This document shows, piece by piece, positions 12,455 through 24,689 of a DNA stretch of 64,000 nucleotides. The stretch is taken from positions 78,740,001-78,804,000 of the forward strand of contig JBITNC010000001.1 in NCBI GenBank assembly GCA_050084985.1, written 5' to 3'. The DNA is from Nageia nagi. Its lineage: Eukaryota > Pinophyta. Positions within the stretch are counted from its first letter, which is position 1, and each line of letters starts with the position of its first letter. The notes under the pieces are model-generated. The model was not told where the DNA came from and did not search any database. It saw nothing but the letters and a program-made list of their open reading frames with translations. Position numbers and translations under genes: made by a program.

Positions 12455-12827
12455 TCTCCAGAACGCGGCCCAGCTAACATGGTGTTAACGAAGAAGTCAA
12501 TATTCTTATACAGCTCAACCAATGGCTTCCATTCCTGGATTTCATAAGTTCCGTTATCTTCCTTATTTTCTTCCATATTTTAGGGTGATACTTTATTTGT
12601 TGTTACGAGAGTTTGTTCTCGATAAAGTCTTCTGTAGATAAAGACGGATATATAAACAATGGCGCTTTCAAGCACTTAACAACAAGGTAAGGTTGGGCGG
12701 AGCTGATTGGAAAAGGAGCCTTCATATGGTCAAACATCAAAGCTTCTAGAACTACGAATTTCTCTGGCGTAATCTGTCCACCACGTTTGTCTGTTTTTTG
12801 TTTTTGTTTCTGATCACATTCAGCCAT
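12455..12827 (-). pseudogene. Coding-like gene fragment of uncertain family
   Basis: An open frame at 12,603-12,827 (74 codons) starts MAECDQKQKQ and continues with VVLEALMFDHMKAPF and later LFIYPSLSTEDFIENKLS. Below it, in another frame at about 12,460-12,560, comes EIQEWKPLVELYKNIDFF and NTMLAGPRSGESLS, which also looks protein-like. The first part has a loose resemblance to the N-terminal part of plant hydroxypyruvate/glyoxylate reductases (VL-E-L-x-F followed by LVK-x-W), but the match is too weak to name it. No catalytic domain follows. Either a short real gene or an exon relic. Confidence 0.25.
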
Positions 12828-12839
12828 GGCTTGCAGACT

Positions 12840-14150
12840 TGCAGAGCAATGATGTGTTTCCTGTGTTTATAATGAATTATATGAAAAGTAATAATAAATA
12901 TTTAAAAAATTTAACAGTTAAATAAATAATAGTAATAGTAATATTTATTATTAATAATAAAATTATTGAACACGTTTTTTAATGGTGGATTTGTAAAATG
13001 AATTATTCTTTTTCTGTTTGCAAGTTTGAGATTTTATGAAATTAGAAAAAGAAAGATTTAACACTCAATAATAATAATAAATTTATTTTATAATTTATTA
13101 TTTATATAAAATTGTAAAATTATTATTTAAATAATTTATAAGTTAGTTTAAATGAAAATGAATTCACATTAGTGGTGTGATTATATAAGATTAAAATAAT
13201 AATTTATAATTTTATATTAATATTTATGTGTAGTTAAAAATTATGGATGGGATTGTAGGAAAGTATATATAAGAGGAGAGGAATGTCTAAAGCAATTTTA
13301 ATGAATATGAGAGAAAAATATACATAAACACTCATTTTTTTTATTTCTATTTATAGAAAATATTATTTAAATTGAAGCATACAAATTTTGATCATAAAAC
13401 CATAAATTTAATCTTAGTATGTAAGTATTTTTGATGATATAAAAATGTTCAAAAAAATAAAAGATAAAAAATATATCTTAATTTTAAATATAAAGACATC
13501 CATTCTATTGATAGTTATGTAATTATCATATATTTATGATAACTTGTTTGTTAAAATATTGTCTAGAATTAAATAATAAAAATGAAGGAAAAAAATCAAT
13601 TGAAAAATAGTTATTATATGTTGTAAAATAGATATATAATTGAGTAATAATCAAATATATAAAGTTAGATTGAAGCTATAATTTTTAAAAAATTAGTGTA
13701 AACTTTGTTTTTTCGTAGTATTAGATATTTATTAAAAAATGAAAAGATAGAAAAATATAGAAAAAGAAAAAAGAGGTGAGTATAGTAGATGAGAGAATGT
13801 AGTGAGGTAGTTTGTGGTAGTGGGAAGATTAAATATATAATTTAAAAATAATATTTGATAGAATTAATTCATAGTATTATAGAGTATTTAGAATTTGAAT
13901 TTGTATTAATGTCCATAAATGACCAAAAGAGGTTAATAGGACTATAAAGTAAGACATATAAAGCAATGAGAGTGCATAAGGCAAATCCAAACAAAATAAA
14001 GCAAGAAAAATAATAAATAATATAACAAATGATATACAAGATCTGTGAATCAAGGATTTCTCCCAACATTCAATTCTACAAAGAAATGAGTGATATAAGA
14101 GTTTGATGTCATAGTAGATGGTCTTTGTTGGAGTCAACGATGAGTTATTC
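12840..14150. other. AT-rich intergenic DNA, no gene seen
   Basis: A/T tracts dominate; open frames at 13,869-14,152 on the minus strand are hydrophobic low-complexity frames without domain. Confidence 0.6.
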
Positions 14151-14389
14151 ATGTTGTATCTCTATGATCACCTTGGCATTTCCTGCTCATGACTTCTAAG
14201 GGTTGGAAGAATGAAGTGATAAGTTGAGATCTTGTTATCTTCTGTAAAGTATTACTAAGTAGTTTTTTCCTAAGGTTGAATAATTCTTGAATGAAAAGGG
14301 AAATGCATCTTTGATCTTCCTAATTAATCTAGGATTTTAGAGTATGGATGTCTTTGAATAAGCAATAATATCTACCTCATATCTCCTAG

Positions 14390-16210
14390 TAGACAAGATA
14401 AGTAGAAATGAAATGCTCATTGGATTCCACATCAAGAGTGCAAAATCTACAAATATGCTAATCTTTGGAGAGGTGATGATCTATCTCAATGCGCAACTGG
14501 TGGGAGCAAACTCATAGCTGAGCTAGAGGAAACCTGAGGCTATGTAACATCTGTATCAAGTTATATTTTGGAGTAGTGATCAATCCATTCTTTATTTGGA
14601 GATAAAAGTGGGAGTAATGGAGCAATTTTTGTGAAAGAGGTTCCTTTGGATCAATCTAAGTAGTTTATATATATATATAATGTTGAGTAGATCTCATCTC
14701 GAATATCCTTATTAGAATATGGTGCATTGATTGATGGTTTAGTAGGAGGTATCATGATGTCTAAGCCAAGAGATTGAAGTAGAGTAGTATTTTGAGTATA
14801 GCAACAATTCTTCACCCCTTGATTGCCCAATTATATCAAGGATTTTAGTACTAAATCAAGATATCTTCTCATATTCAGCATACAATAGAATCTATGTAGT
14901 AAAGGGACAACATGAAATAACGTTGCTGTAAATAATGGACAAGCACCAAACTCATCTAGAATGATAGAATGTGGAATAATTCTTTTGGAACAAATAAACT
15001 TGGAAAACATTGAGATGAGGACCCTTTCAATACAAGACCAACCCAACTATTTGAGGTTAGGGCCCCAAACTTCACAACCATAGAGTAATGTAGGGTTAAC
15101 AAGAGTGTGGAAGAGTTTGATATTTGTACTAATGTCCTAAACTTGGAGCTAAAAGCATTCCTTATCCAAAGAGGCTAAGGAAACATACCTTTGTTTAACC
15201 TTGCTTGAGATGTAGGGATCAAGTTGAATGTAGGTCCTATGAAAAGAACTCCCATGTATGTTTATGATGTGACAATCTCAACAACCTTCCATTTGTATGT
15301 GATATGAATAAAAGAGAGATATTTATTAGGTAGGTTGATTATCATAACCTTTATTGTATGGAGATTAACTTCTAATCCATGTAAGTCCAAGTATGTGCCA
15401 AGTATGTCCAGTTGTTGTTGTGTGTGACATTAGAATAATATCATTAGCAAATAGCAAAATGGTAATAACACTACCAAAAAGTAAGCAACATGTACTCTTA
15501 GCTAATGAGTTTATAATGAGCACCTCCAATTCATCAATATACAATCCAAAAGTATAGGTGAAAGTAAGAATCCCTATTTAACCCCTATAGTACTATGAAC
15601 ATCTTTTGTTTTGATAGATCCAATTTTATCATGTCTAGTGATTTTTTGATACAAGTTCATAACCAATAAAGTAAGCTCCTTTGGAATTCCTAAATCCTTA
15701 AACCTTTGAAGTAGTAATTTTATAGGACCAATATCAAATGCTTTCCTGAAGTCTACAAAACAATAATAGATCCTATGTTTATTGGATTTGGCTTCTTCAA
15801 TGATAGCTCTAAGAGTTAGAATGTAATCATAGGTATGATGATTTCTTCTAAAACCTACTTGCCCCTTTGCACAAAGTTTCTTAGCGTCAACAAATTCAAA
15901 GACAAAAATACTAAGAACTATTACAAAATGTTTTGCAAGAGTATGACTAACCATAATAGTTCTATAATAGTTTGGGTTTAGTGGATCTCCATATTTATGG
16001 ATGGGATGTATAACATTCGAAGACCAAGAGTGTGGGAACCCATGGGTAACTATATAATTGAAGAGTTTGGCAATATAGGCCACCAAGACTCTAGGGCCAT
16101 GTTTAAGAAATTTTGCCTTCAAATTTTCAATATCAATTGCTTTACTAGTCTGTAGTTTACAAATAGCATGAAAAATTATTCCATCAGTGAAGAAGCTACA
16201 ATGTGATGGC
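14390..16210 (-). mobile_element. Decayed non-LTR retrotransposon (LINE), 5'-truncated
   Basis: Reading from high to low coordinates: reverse transcriptase at 16,122-15,574 (182 codons) with the GFRRNHHTYD and YYCFVDFRKAFD motifs that carry the first catalytic Asp; the second catalytic motif at about 15,451-15,440 reads FAND, not FADD; then the post-RT block LVNPTLLYGCEVWGPN at about 15,100-15,050; the segment WSCIERVLISMFSKFICS at 15,046-14,831 with ILDEFGACPL; and a C-terminal zinc-finger relic (ICRFCTLD followed by NEHF) at about 14,460-14,410. Several frameshifts and stops separate these pieces, and no endonuclease domain is seen on the 5' side, so the copy is truncated and dead. The domain order is that of plant LINEs. 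Confidence 0.85.
15574..16122 (-). pseudogene. LINE reverse transcriptase, fingers/palm portion
   Basis: The longest surviving frame of the LINE. It contains the HP-x-H-K-x-G-DP-x2-PNYYRTI motif (palm entry), GFRRNHHT, and VDFRKAFD with the first metal-binding Asp. The frame ends before the second catalytic motif, which lies further on in a shifted frame with Asp replaced by Asn. No start codon of the full protein is present. Confidence 0.85.
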
Positions 16211-16283
16211 TATGGGTTGGGGACAATTGGAGCATGATTTGGGATATCATAGAGTGAGCTAGTATATGTGTGCCAAGTGTGCG

Positions 16284-16340
16284 GGTCCTACAAACCATTG
16301 AGTTTAAATGAATGTTAAAATATTTATTTATTTAATAGAT
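16284..16340 (+). repeat. Possible isolated 3' tail of the second LINE family
   Basis: GGTCCTACAAACCATTGAGT followed by TTAAA matches the 3' ends of the LINE fragments at 18,371 and 29,583 (same words with one or two changes) and is followed by a T/A-rich tail. No coding part of the element precedes it. It looks like an extremely short 5'-truncated insertion, but could be a chance match of about 25 bases. Confidence 0.4.
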
Positions 16341-17520
16341 AAAAATTATCTTAATGCAAAGATATATGATATGCAAATTTAATGTGTTTTAGCCTACAAT
16401 CTTTTCTCTAAAAATAGATAATAATAGTTGAAAACCATATGAAGAATATAATATTTATTTCCTGTTACATGATTTTTTTGTTGATAATTTTTATTTCTAT
16501 ACTTTTGGAAAGACTCTTTTATACAAATCATTCAAAAAAGTTAAGTGAATTAAGTTGTAAGGTCTTTAATAGTGTTTTAAAATATTAATATTTTCAAGGT
16601 AATCATATATAAGTTAAGTGTTGGAATGGTAATGTGATGAAGAAGGAAAGTTCCTGCACATGTCTCACTCTATAATTATAATTATTTTTATATTTTATTA
16701 GTTTCTTATGAATTATATATTCTCTATTATAAAACATGTAGAAAATGTAACTAAAGCCCTAAAATTCATTCCTAACCTCTAAATTCAAACATTATTAATT
16801 AACAATAGTGAGTTTTAAAGTAGCCATTGATGCTTTGTGCAATGTTAAAACATTGATGCATGTATTGAGTTTATTTTTTGATTTTATTATTTTATGGAGA
16901 TGTACGTAAAACATGCATTTACAATGAACTATTTAATATGCCAAAAGTTTGATCATGATGTTATAAAATGATAAAGCTAACAAATTAGGTTATTTTTCCA
17001 AAATCATCTAAGAATGCCCACAGTATGGTAGTAGAAATAATGCATACAAAGGTAACAAAAATTTCACACTAAAACATCTAATAAATTAGAAAAGTGTATA
17101 GTAATATATAATAAATATATGAGAATACCCAAACCATAGTAATAAATCTATAGTAATAGAAATAAAAATATCTAAAGCTCTCAAAGTAGGCTATTTATTC
17201 ATAAATACATGACAAATCCACATTATGGTATTGAGAAGAATATATAGAAAAGTAACAAAAAATTCACACTAATAATATCTAATAAATTAGAGAAATTTAT
17301 AGTAATACATAATAAAAGAACTAGTTATGAGGATTTGTATAATCATTAAAACCAATAAGTGGCTTTGAATATCTATTATTATAAGATATAAAATATCAGT
17401 TTTTAAATGATTAATATTAAATATTAAAAAAAAGATTTTTAAATGCATTATATTATGCATGATTACCCTTAAATTAGATTACTAAAGATATTTCAAATGA
17501 ATATGCATAAGCTATATTGA
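16341..17520. other. AT-rich intergenic DNA with a degenerate duplicated segment
   Basis: The stretch at about 16,998-17,130 (AAATCATCTAAGAATGCCCA through ACAAAAATTTCACACT and ATAGTAATA) is partly repeated at about 17,205-17,320 (CACATTATGGTA, AACAAAAAATTCACACTAA, ATAGTAATACATAATAAA). No coding content. Confidence 0.5.
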
Positions 17521-17524
17521 GTAA

Positions 17525-18420
17525 GATATTGGAATTGGGATAATAAAAGAACTCTTTTCTCATCCCTTGTAACTTTGATATTTCTTTATGGATGTGAAGT
17601 ATGTGATTTCTAACAAACTTGAAATAAATTTAAGCAAATTCAAAAATCATTTATCCTTTATATCTTTAAAATTAAGAATAACAAACCTTATCTTATACTT
17701 ATTAGGTTACTTCCTATTGAATGTGAAGCCTTAAACTGATATATATATATTATACAATTATAAGCTTTCAAAATTACCACCCAACAAACTTATACAACTC
17801 ATCAACCTCTTGAAAGAGGTTAACTGGAAGACTTTGATAAATGAATCAATTTTTGGGGTTTACACAATAACATAACCCCTTATGATAATGATAAATTAGA
17901 TGTGTAAATTACTAATTAAATAATTCAAAAATTCTATAATGATGATAACATCAAAAATAAAATAAAAATTTATTATTATAAAATTTTTATTAATCCAAAA
18001 CATGAACATCTTTCATTCAATATAAGATTATTAATTTAAAAAAAAACTTTGTGATTACTAAATTAAGAACTAATTCCCACGAACTTCATAGTGAAACTAA
18101 TAGATGGAAAATACCAAAAATATCTTGTGATAGAAGGATTTGTAAATTTTGTAACCTAAATGCTATAAAATATGAAGCTCATTTTTGTTTTTCCCACTCT
18201 ATAAGAACATAAAAGAAACCTTTAAAGGTATTTATGATTACAACTTAATCTATGAATTCTTAAACCAAACAAGCTTGGTGATTTTATTATACAACTTAAA
18301 TATATGAGAAACAATCATTCAAATTGATATATTTTATTTCTTTCTTTTCTTATTTGGATAAATTTTGATAGGTCATACAAACCTTTGGGTTTAAAACAAT
18401 GGTAAAAGACTTATCTTATC
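17525..18420 (+). mobile_element. 5'-truncated LINE fragment, second family
   Basis: Conceptual translation, with frameshifts, gives the post-RT block FLYGCEVCDF (about 17,580), then a segment with LILIRLLPIECEAL, and near 18,060-18,190 LRTNSHELHSETNRWKIPKI followed by RRICKFCNLNAIKYEAHF, the C-terminal CxxC...H finger of plant LINEs. It ends with the tail motif at 18,371. The same C-terminal segment recurs at 29,270-29,400, so both come from one family, distinct from the minus-strand LINE at 14.4-16.2 kb. Confidence 0.75.
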
Positions 18421-19840
18421 TTATTTTATATAAACAAGGATAATTGAATCCTAACCCAACACTTGCAAAAAATATGTAATATATAATGAAAACCCCTAAT
18501 AAATAATGTCAATGACTTATATTTACATATTAAAAATAAAAATTTGAATCAAACAATAAGATGGGAAATAAATAAAAATAAAACATGGGAAAGATGAAGA
18601 ATTTGGTCCTTATACTTTTGATAATCAAATATACCATAAAACTAATCAATAACTAGAGAATAAATTTTAAAGGATAAAATTATTGAATGCATACAAATAT
18701 TCTCAAGAATAGAGAAGATCAAGTAGAAAAAACAAGGTAAAGACATTAACTAATTTGGTAGGATTACTATGGAATAATTCAACTATGTTTAAGGGAGAAT
18801 AATGATAGTACTTTTGTACAATATAAACATAGTAAATCCCTTATGGAGTAAAGACTAGTCAAGGAACTTGTGTTGAGATTAAAAATTAATTAAATAATTA
18901 ATTTGATATCAATTTTAATAGATGACAATACTAATTAAAGTATTGAAAACTAAATGATTTACAATGTAATTAGACCTAACTCCTCTATGATCTTAACCTA
19001 TGAAAATATGAATCCAATAGTTACAAACATGTTATTTACCTATTCCACATTGATTGTAGCTCATATCTTGTCTCCATAAGGTTAAGAAAACTCACTCTTA
19101 GAATTCAAACCTCCATCCTTGCTAGGTGTACTACATTGATATACTACAATCCATCAACGTATTGTGGTTTGTCAATGTACATCTCTCCTTCATCAAATCC
19201 TTTAGATTCATATGTATCATCAAGGTTAACTTATGTCAAGATTTTATCATCATAAAACTTAACTTCTAATTATCATCTTAATATGCCTTCTTATGCCAAG
19301 ATATTATCATTGTAAAACATAGATTTTATCTTGCAATTATTGTTATCTCAAGATGAAATAAACGTAAGATTATTTCCTAATTGAAAACTTAGCCACATAC
19401 ATCTCATCTATAATAACTAACAATAATATCAAAATAATACAAAGCTACACCTCTACCTTAAAGGATCAACAAGGAAAAAATAAATTATCATACACCATAA
19501 GTTTCCACTCTTAAAGATCGTTAATGTTGTTTCCTAATAAATAATATTATATAACAAAAAATATATTTTTATGCCAAGATCTAAAATCAAATAACATAGA
19601 CTTCAACTTTCCATTATCATTAGCTCAAGATGAAATAATCATAATATAATCTTCCATGAATGCCAAACAAAAACAAACATCATATATCATCAATAAAAAG
19701 GTAAGGGAAATGATGGTTAATTCAAAATCTAACCAGTAAAGGAAAACAAAAAATAGCAAACCTTTTAACAATGTTGCTTTCATATCTTAGTAACAAGGTA
19801 TCCCAACATGTGTTGCTTATATCCCAACTACCAAAGAAGA
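18421..19840. other. AT-rich intergenic DNA, no gene seen
   Basis: No frame of note. Some loose internal similarity (GCCAAGAT...TTATCAT words at about 19,230 and 19,300, ...CTCAAGATGAAATAA at 19,350 and 19,623) suggests old duplication. Confidence 0.5.
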
Positions 19841-19849
19841 AATCCTTTC

Positions 19850-20235
19850 AGCCACATCCTTTAATTGTATGTTATAATGCAAAGGGAATATGGGATTTGG
19901 TTGCATCACCCAATTGCATGCTATAACCAAATGCCATAGAAAATAATAGCTCAGCCTAAACCAACCAATTATATGCTATAATTGAGTGCTATTTTAAAGA
20001 TGGTCTTGATATGTACCATCCAATTGCATACAATAAATAATAATCAAATAATATTACCTTGAATTCTATTTAAAATCCCTAAGAGAAAAGGACTATTTGT
20101 TATCTTTAATTCCATTTAAAGTCTTTAAGAATAAAGAATATAGGTTATCTTGAATTCTAATTAGAGTCCCTAGGAAAAAATGAGTATAGGTTATCTTGAA
20201 TTCTATTTAGAGTCCTAAACAACAAAGAACTTTCT
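19850..20235. repeat. Two adjoining degenerate tandem arrays, period about 50-55 bp
   Basis: First array: variants of CCAATTGCATGCTATAA at about 19,861, 19,911, 19,966 and 20,021. Second array: variants of TTATCTTGAATTCTATTTA-GAGTCCCTA at about 20,055, 20,100, 20,147 and 20,193, each followed by a short A-rich spacer. The units differ by several substitutions each. No coding function seen. Confidence 0.7.
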
Positions 20236-21465
20236 TTTAGCTTGGTTTCCTCAACTAAGATGACTTTTACTTTACTCAACATCTTAATAATATTCTTATC
20301 AACAAATAGCAATACTATCTTTCATACTAAAATATCACTAAAAATTACCCTAAATTATTTTATCTCCCTAAGAAAAAATGACTTTCTAACCATTTTCTCC
20401 ACTTAAGAGGGCCTATATGAAACTAGAACTTTAAAATCTATAAATTATACTTATTTTTTGAAATCTTAAATCCCATTTTTGACTATCCCATTTGTGAAAT
20501 TCTTTTATATGTCATACATTGATGTATAACATTTTTAACAAAATACTTACTTAAGAATCTATGGAATTTAGTTAACCCTAAATCATCTCAAAATACGAAT
20601 ATGATATGTTTGATTTTTTTTCATACTTTGTACTTTGGTGTATAGAGTTTTTTACAAATAACTACCTAAAACTTTTCTCTCATACTTTAGGTAATGTTGC
20701 TTTCTTTAAAAATTGATACTGGTCATTAAAAATATGATCTATTTGGCTAAAATCTTAATAGAAACCAAATCATACTATACTCAACTAAGCTACCATATAT
20801 GTCTGAACCAACCAATATTTAATTTGACTCAACTCAAATGATTTTTCATATTGATTCTAGAACTAAAAAATTGAACATCTCACACTTATTCTCAATCTGA
20901 TCTCTTTTTTATTGCTAAAAGGCTACCAAGTTTTCTATTTTATATGCCCTCAAATTTGGAAGTGAATAACAGTCTTATTGGCAAGGTTAGGAATGTAAAT
21001 CATGAAAAATAAACTATGATCAATCCTAATCCAAAAATGTCAACAAATCTTACCCCCACTCCTAAGTAAGATTTTATATGTATAAAAGTATCATTAATTT
21101 TAAAATAATATATATTATCTTTATACTAAATCAAATATATACCTCTAAATAATGATAATTACTCATGTATATGCAAGTTGTTATATGTGTGCATACCTAT
21201 TGCTCAACTTGCCTAAAATATAAACTTTTTATAACCTTTACAACTTATTAGAAACCTCTTCCTTTTTTTGAAAATAACTCCAAAATATTTGAAATTCTCA
21301 GACTTAACATCAAAACACTAATGCATACCTAACTATTTTCCCATACTTCAAATGTGCACTTCTTTGAGGCTTTAGTATGTAGATATGTTGAATTATAGCT
21401 TTAGTTGACATCACTCTTTCTACTAAATATGCCAATGTGCACTTCTAACCTAATGTGCACTTCTT

Positions 21466-21473
21466 TATATATA

Positions 21474-21532
<59 letters not shown>
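21466..21532. repeat. (TA)n microsatellite
   Basis: Nearly pure TA alternation of roughly 50 bases from 21,480, preceded by imperfect TATATAATATATTATA. Just upstream AATGTGCACTTCT occurs twice (about 21,433 and 21,452). Confidence 0.95.
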
Positions 21533-21533
<1 letters not shown>

Positions 21534-21689
21534 ATTTTATTTTTTCTAACCCTTTTCTTCCATCGATTTCTTGAACTCAAGCACAACACAATTCAAAATA
21601 TACAAGCATATAAATTTTATGGATATATAAATGCACTAAACATAATATGATCCTAAGCATAGTACTCTAACATGTAACTTCTAGAATCA

Positions 21690-21785
21690 ATTAATATCTT
21701 GAATTCTTTATATTCCCCAATAATAAAGGATTATGATTATGATCTTGACTTCTTTAAAGTCCCCAAGATCAAAGAACTTAATATG
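21690..21785. repeat. Two more copies of the TCTTGAATTC repeat unit
   Basis: ATATCTTGAATTCTTTATA then TTCCCCAATAATAAAGGA, and GATCTTGACTTCTTTAAAG then TCCCCAAGATCAAAGAAC, are diverged copies of the unit in the array at 20,055-20,235, about 1.5 kb away. Confidence 0.55.
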
Positions 21786-22130
21786 ATATGCTACTATTGC
21801 AACTAGAGTGAAAATGCACCTGAGAATGCAAATGAAATTAAAATGAAAGATATAATCATAGCTTACACTAGACCAAAAAAAAGGCTTTAGGGGTGGGTAA
21901 TATGAGCCAATTACTTTGCAATGGTTTCTAACCACCTCATTTTTATCTTTAAGTTGCAGTTTTAGTGAGACAATTTTTATCTACCCCAAAAAATATATTT
22001 TAGGGTGATTAAAAACCACCCCTTAGTGAAAATGAGCATTTTTTAAAAAAAAGTGCACATGAGGAGCTTAGATGGGTTACTTGGAATGTTTTTATCATTT
22101 TGATTTTTTTGAGCTTAGGGGTTAGAGCAG

Positions 22131-22206
22131 AGAGGACCACTTGGTATATTGGAAAGACAAGAGAGGAGAGAGGATCATTTGGTGTATTGGCAAGATGAGA
22201 GAGGAG
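22131..22206. repeat. Tandem duplication of a 38-bp GA-rich unit
   Basis: AGAGGACCACTTGGTATATT-GGAAAGACAAGAGAGGAG is followed directly by a copy with five or so changes (GGATCATTTGGTGTATTGG...). The minus-strand frame across it is repetitive and not a gene. Confidence 0.6.
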
Positions 22207-22401
22207 AGGAGAGACTAAATGGGAGGAGACATGATGAGACCAGACGAGGGGAGACATGTTGTCTAGGAGGTTTAAATAGTACTTTAGTCCATGATCTTGT
22301 AGACTTGTAGTATTCTTCCATATTCTTCTAAATTTTGCATATACGTTTATGATTTGTATTTTTCTACATTCTTTTACAAAACATCTAAATTTTAATTTTT
22401 A

Positions 22402-22429
22402 ACACACACACACACACACACACACACAT
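22402..22429. repeat. (CA)n microsatellite
   Basis: About 14 uninterrupted CA units. Confidence 0.95.
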
Positions 22430-22767
22430 AAAGGTTAAGAAGGGTTGTTGAAAGGTCCCCAACTCTTTTACAAAGAAATTTAAAATCCAAGATATATCAC
22501 ATCATATGACATTTGAGACATATCACAATAATATAAGGTGTGGGATTTGAAAACAAGAGTCTCTTTATATTATTTGAGAGTTTTCACAATCATTTTCCTC
22601 CTATCTCTCTTAACATTTCATGATCTATTTAAATATGTATTCATTATTACTAAATTTATTATTTATTATATTAATACTATTATAGATTTATCTGAAAAAT
22701 AATATGAATACAAATTACTTTAGAGACCTTAGTATGGATTTCCTTCACAAATAAGTATTAAAAAATA

Positions 22768-23163
22768 CATGTATGTAGGTGTATGTGTGTGTGTGTACAT
22801 GCACATTCATGCACATATGTATGTGCATACATGCATGCACTTATTTGTGTGTGTGCATGTGCATGTATGCATGTGCATGCACATGCATGTGTAGGATATG
22901 TGTACAAGATGTGTGTGAGACATATGCATATATTTTTACAATGTATATGTGTAGGGTGTGTGTATGGGGTATATATATGGATGTGTATGCACAATACATT
23001 TTTGCATATATATTTATGTTTGTATGCATGCATATGTATGTACGTGTTCATGCATCTACATGTATATGTACATATGCATATGCATGCATGTGTGTTTCCA
23101 CATGTGTGTATATATACATGTTCATATATGCATACATATGTATATGTGCATACATGTGTATGT
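22768..23163. repeat. Imperfect (TG)n/TGTA/TGCA microsatellite, about 400 bp
   Basis: Alternating purine-pyrimidine DNA made of TGTG, TGTA, TGCA and CATA words. It has open frames on both strands in several phases (cysteine/histidine/tyrosine-rich) only because the repeat lacks stops; none is a gene. It ends exactly where the 5' LTR of copia element G begins. Confidence 0.95.
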
Positions 23164-23675
23164 TGTTGAAAACTCAACACTTATCTCTAGGTAAAATTTC
23201 ATTTTTTCTAAATTTACTGCTCAATAGTATCTTATAGATTGATTAGCTAACCAACTTGCATCCATTCGCCCCTCAATATGCCAATTAATCCTCACCCAAC
23301 CAATTAGACTTGGCCAATAGGTTTGCAACCTACCAATTAGGCCCAAATTAAAAGTGCCTTGAAACTCATCATTCTTGAGGTGTGCATTTTCTTTTCTTCT
23401 TTCATCTTGCCCTAGCATATTTGACATGTGCAAATTTAGTTACTAGGTTTTTAGAATGCTTGTAACTTAGTCTATTTTTTTATGACACTTGATTTGTATT
23501 ATGCTCTTACAATTTCATGCAACTCTCATCATTGAAGAGTGAATGAAGCTTCATTATTGAACTTCATGTTATAATTTTAATTTTTACATTAATATATATT
23601 ATTCCTATTTAGTTTCAATACTATTATTACAATTTAGCTCCAATTTTGATTATTTGAATTCTCTTGAATTCATCA
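23164..23675 (+). repeat. 5' LTR of copia G (512 bp)
   Basis: Begins TGTTGAAAACTCAACAC, ends GAATTCATCA, followed by the primer-binding site. Aligns with 27,978-28,388; the 3' copy lacks about 100 bp in two or more internal deletions (for instance the segment around 23,560-23,625). Confidence 0.9.
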
Positions 23676-23784
23676 TTTGGTATCAAATCTTGGTTGCATC
23701 TTAGTTGGGTTTGAAAAATCCTATGGCTTTTGGCCATTGCAAAGGTTGCTTGTAGATTCTTTGGCTTCTTTGTTTGCAGGTATA

Positions 23785-24420
23785 ATGGCTAGCAACACAA
23801 GATCATTTATTCCCATTTCAAAGTTTAATGGTAGTAACTATGAGTTTGTATTAAAATGCAAACTTTTCTCATAGGTAAATATTTGTGGGATTTTATTAAT
23901 GATGGCTACTCAGAGACAATAGATTGGAGCACTCTTTCAACATAATAATAAGAATACCAAGAAGGAATATTGGATCAAGAACACTCTTGCCTTGTCTCAC
24001 CTCTAAGCAGCACTTGATAAGAGATTTTTTCTAGAATTGCAGGTTGTAAGATAGCCAAAGATGCTTGGGCAATGTTGAAGGAAGGATTCCAAGGGAGTTA
24101 TCAAGTAAAAGAAGTGAAGTTGCAAATTCTAAGGATAGAATTTGAGACTCTCAAGATGAAAGAGACTAAGAAAGCTTCATATTACTATGTTAGAGTGAAG
24201 GAGATTGTAAATAAGTTGTCTACTCTTGGAGAGACCTTGGGATTGGTAGTGGTTATCAAAAATATTTTGAGATCTCTCACCAAGAAGTGGAATCACATTG
24301 CTATGATCTTAGAGGAGACTAATGATCTCTCTTAAATAGAGATCGACTCTCTCATTGGCTTTCTTATGTAACATGAAGTGAGGTTAAATGATGAGCCAAT
24401 TTAGTCTAGTAAGGATGAGA
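23785..24420 (+). pseudogene. copia G gag (nucleocapsid precursor), broken
   Basis: ATG at 23,785 opens MASNTRSF, matching the start of element F gag (MASNSNSI). The UBN2-type gag core is readable at 24,072-24,335 (YQVKEVKLQILR, YYYVRVKEIVNKLSTLGE, LEETNDLS). A premature stop lies near 23,875 and frameshifts follow. The CCHC knuckle further on (24,578-24,619) has Tyr in place of the second Cys. Confidence 0.85.
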
Positions 24421-24689
24421 AAGCCTTTGCTATAAAAGAAGGTGAATGAATCTCCAATGAGCAAGAAAGAGGAAAAGGTAGAAGCCAACAAAGAGTAGAG
24501 GCATAGGTAGAGTAAGAGGAGGCTCTACAAACTCAAGAGGAAGAGGTAGAGGCAATAGTGATAAGAGGAATGCTCAATGCTTTTATTACAACAAATATGG
24601 GCACTATGAGAGGGAGTGTAGAGCCAAGCAAGAAGCCATTGGTAAAGGAAGAGCAACCAATTATGGAAAAGAATAAGAGTATGGTGAAA

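Noticed and set aside
13869-14152. Two hydrophobic minus-strand frames resembling membrane proteins
   Set aside because: Low-complexity products of AT-rich DNA, no conserved motif.
22758-23237. Overlapping Cys/His/Tyr-rich open frames on both strands
   Set aside because: They are created by the TG/TGCA microsatellite, which has no stop codons in most phases.
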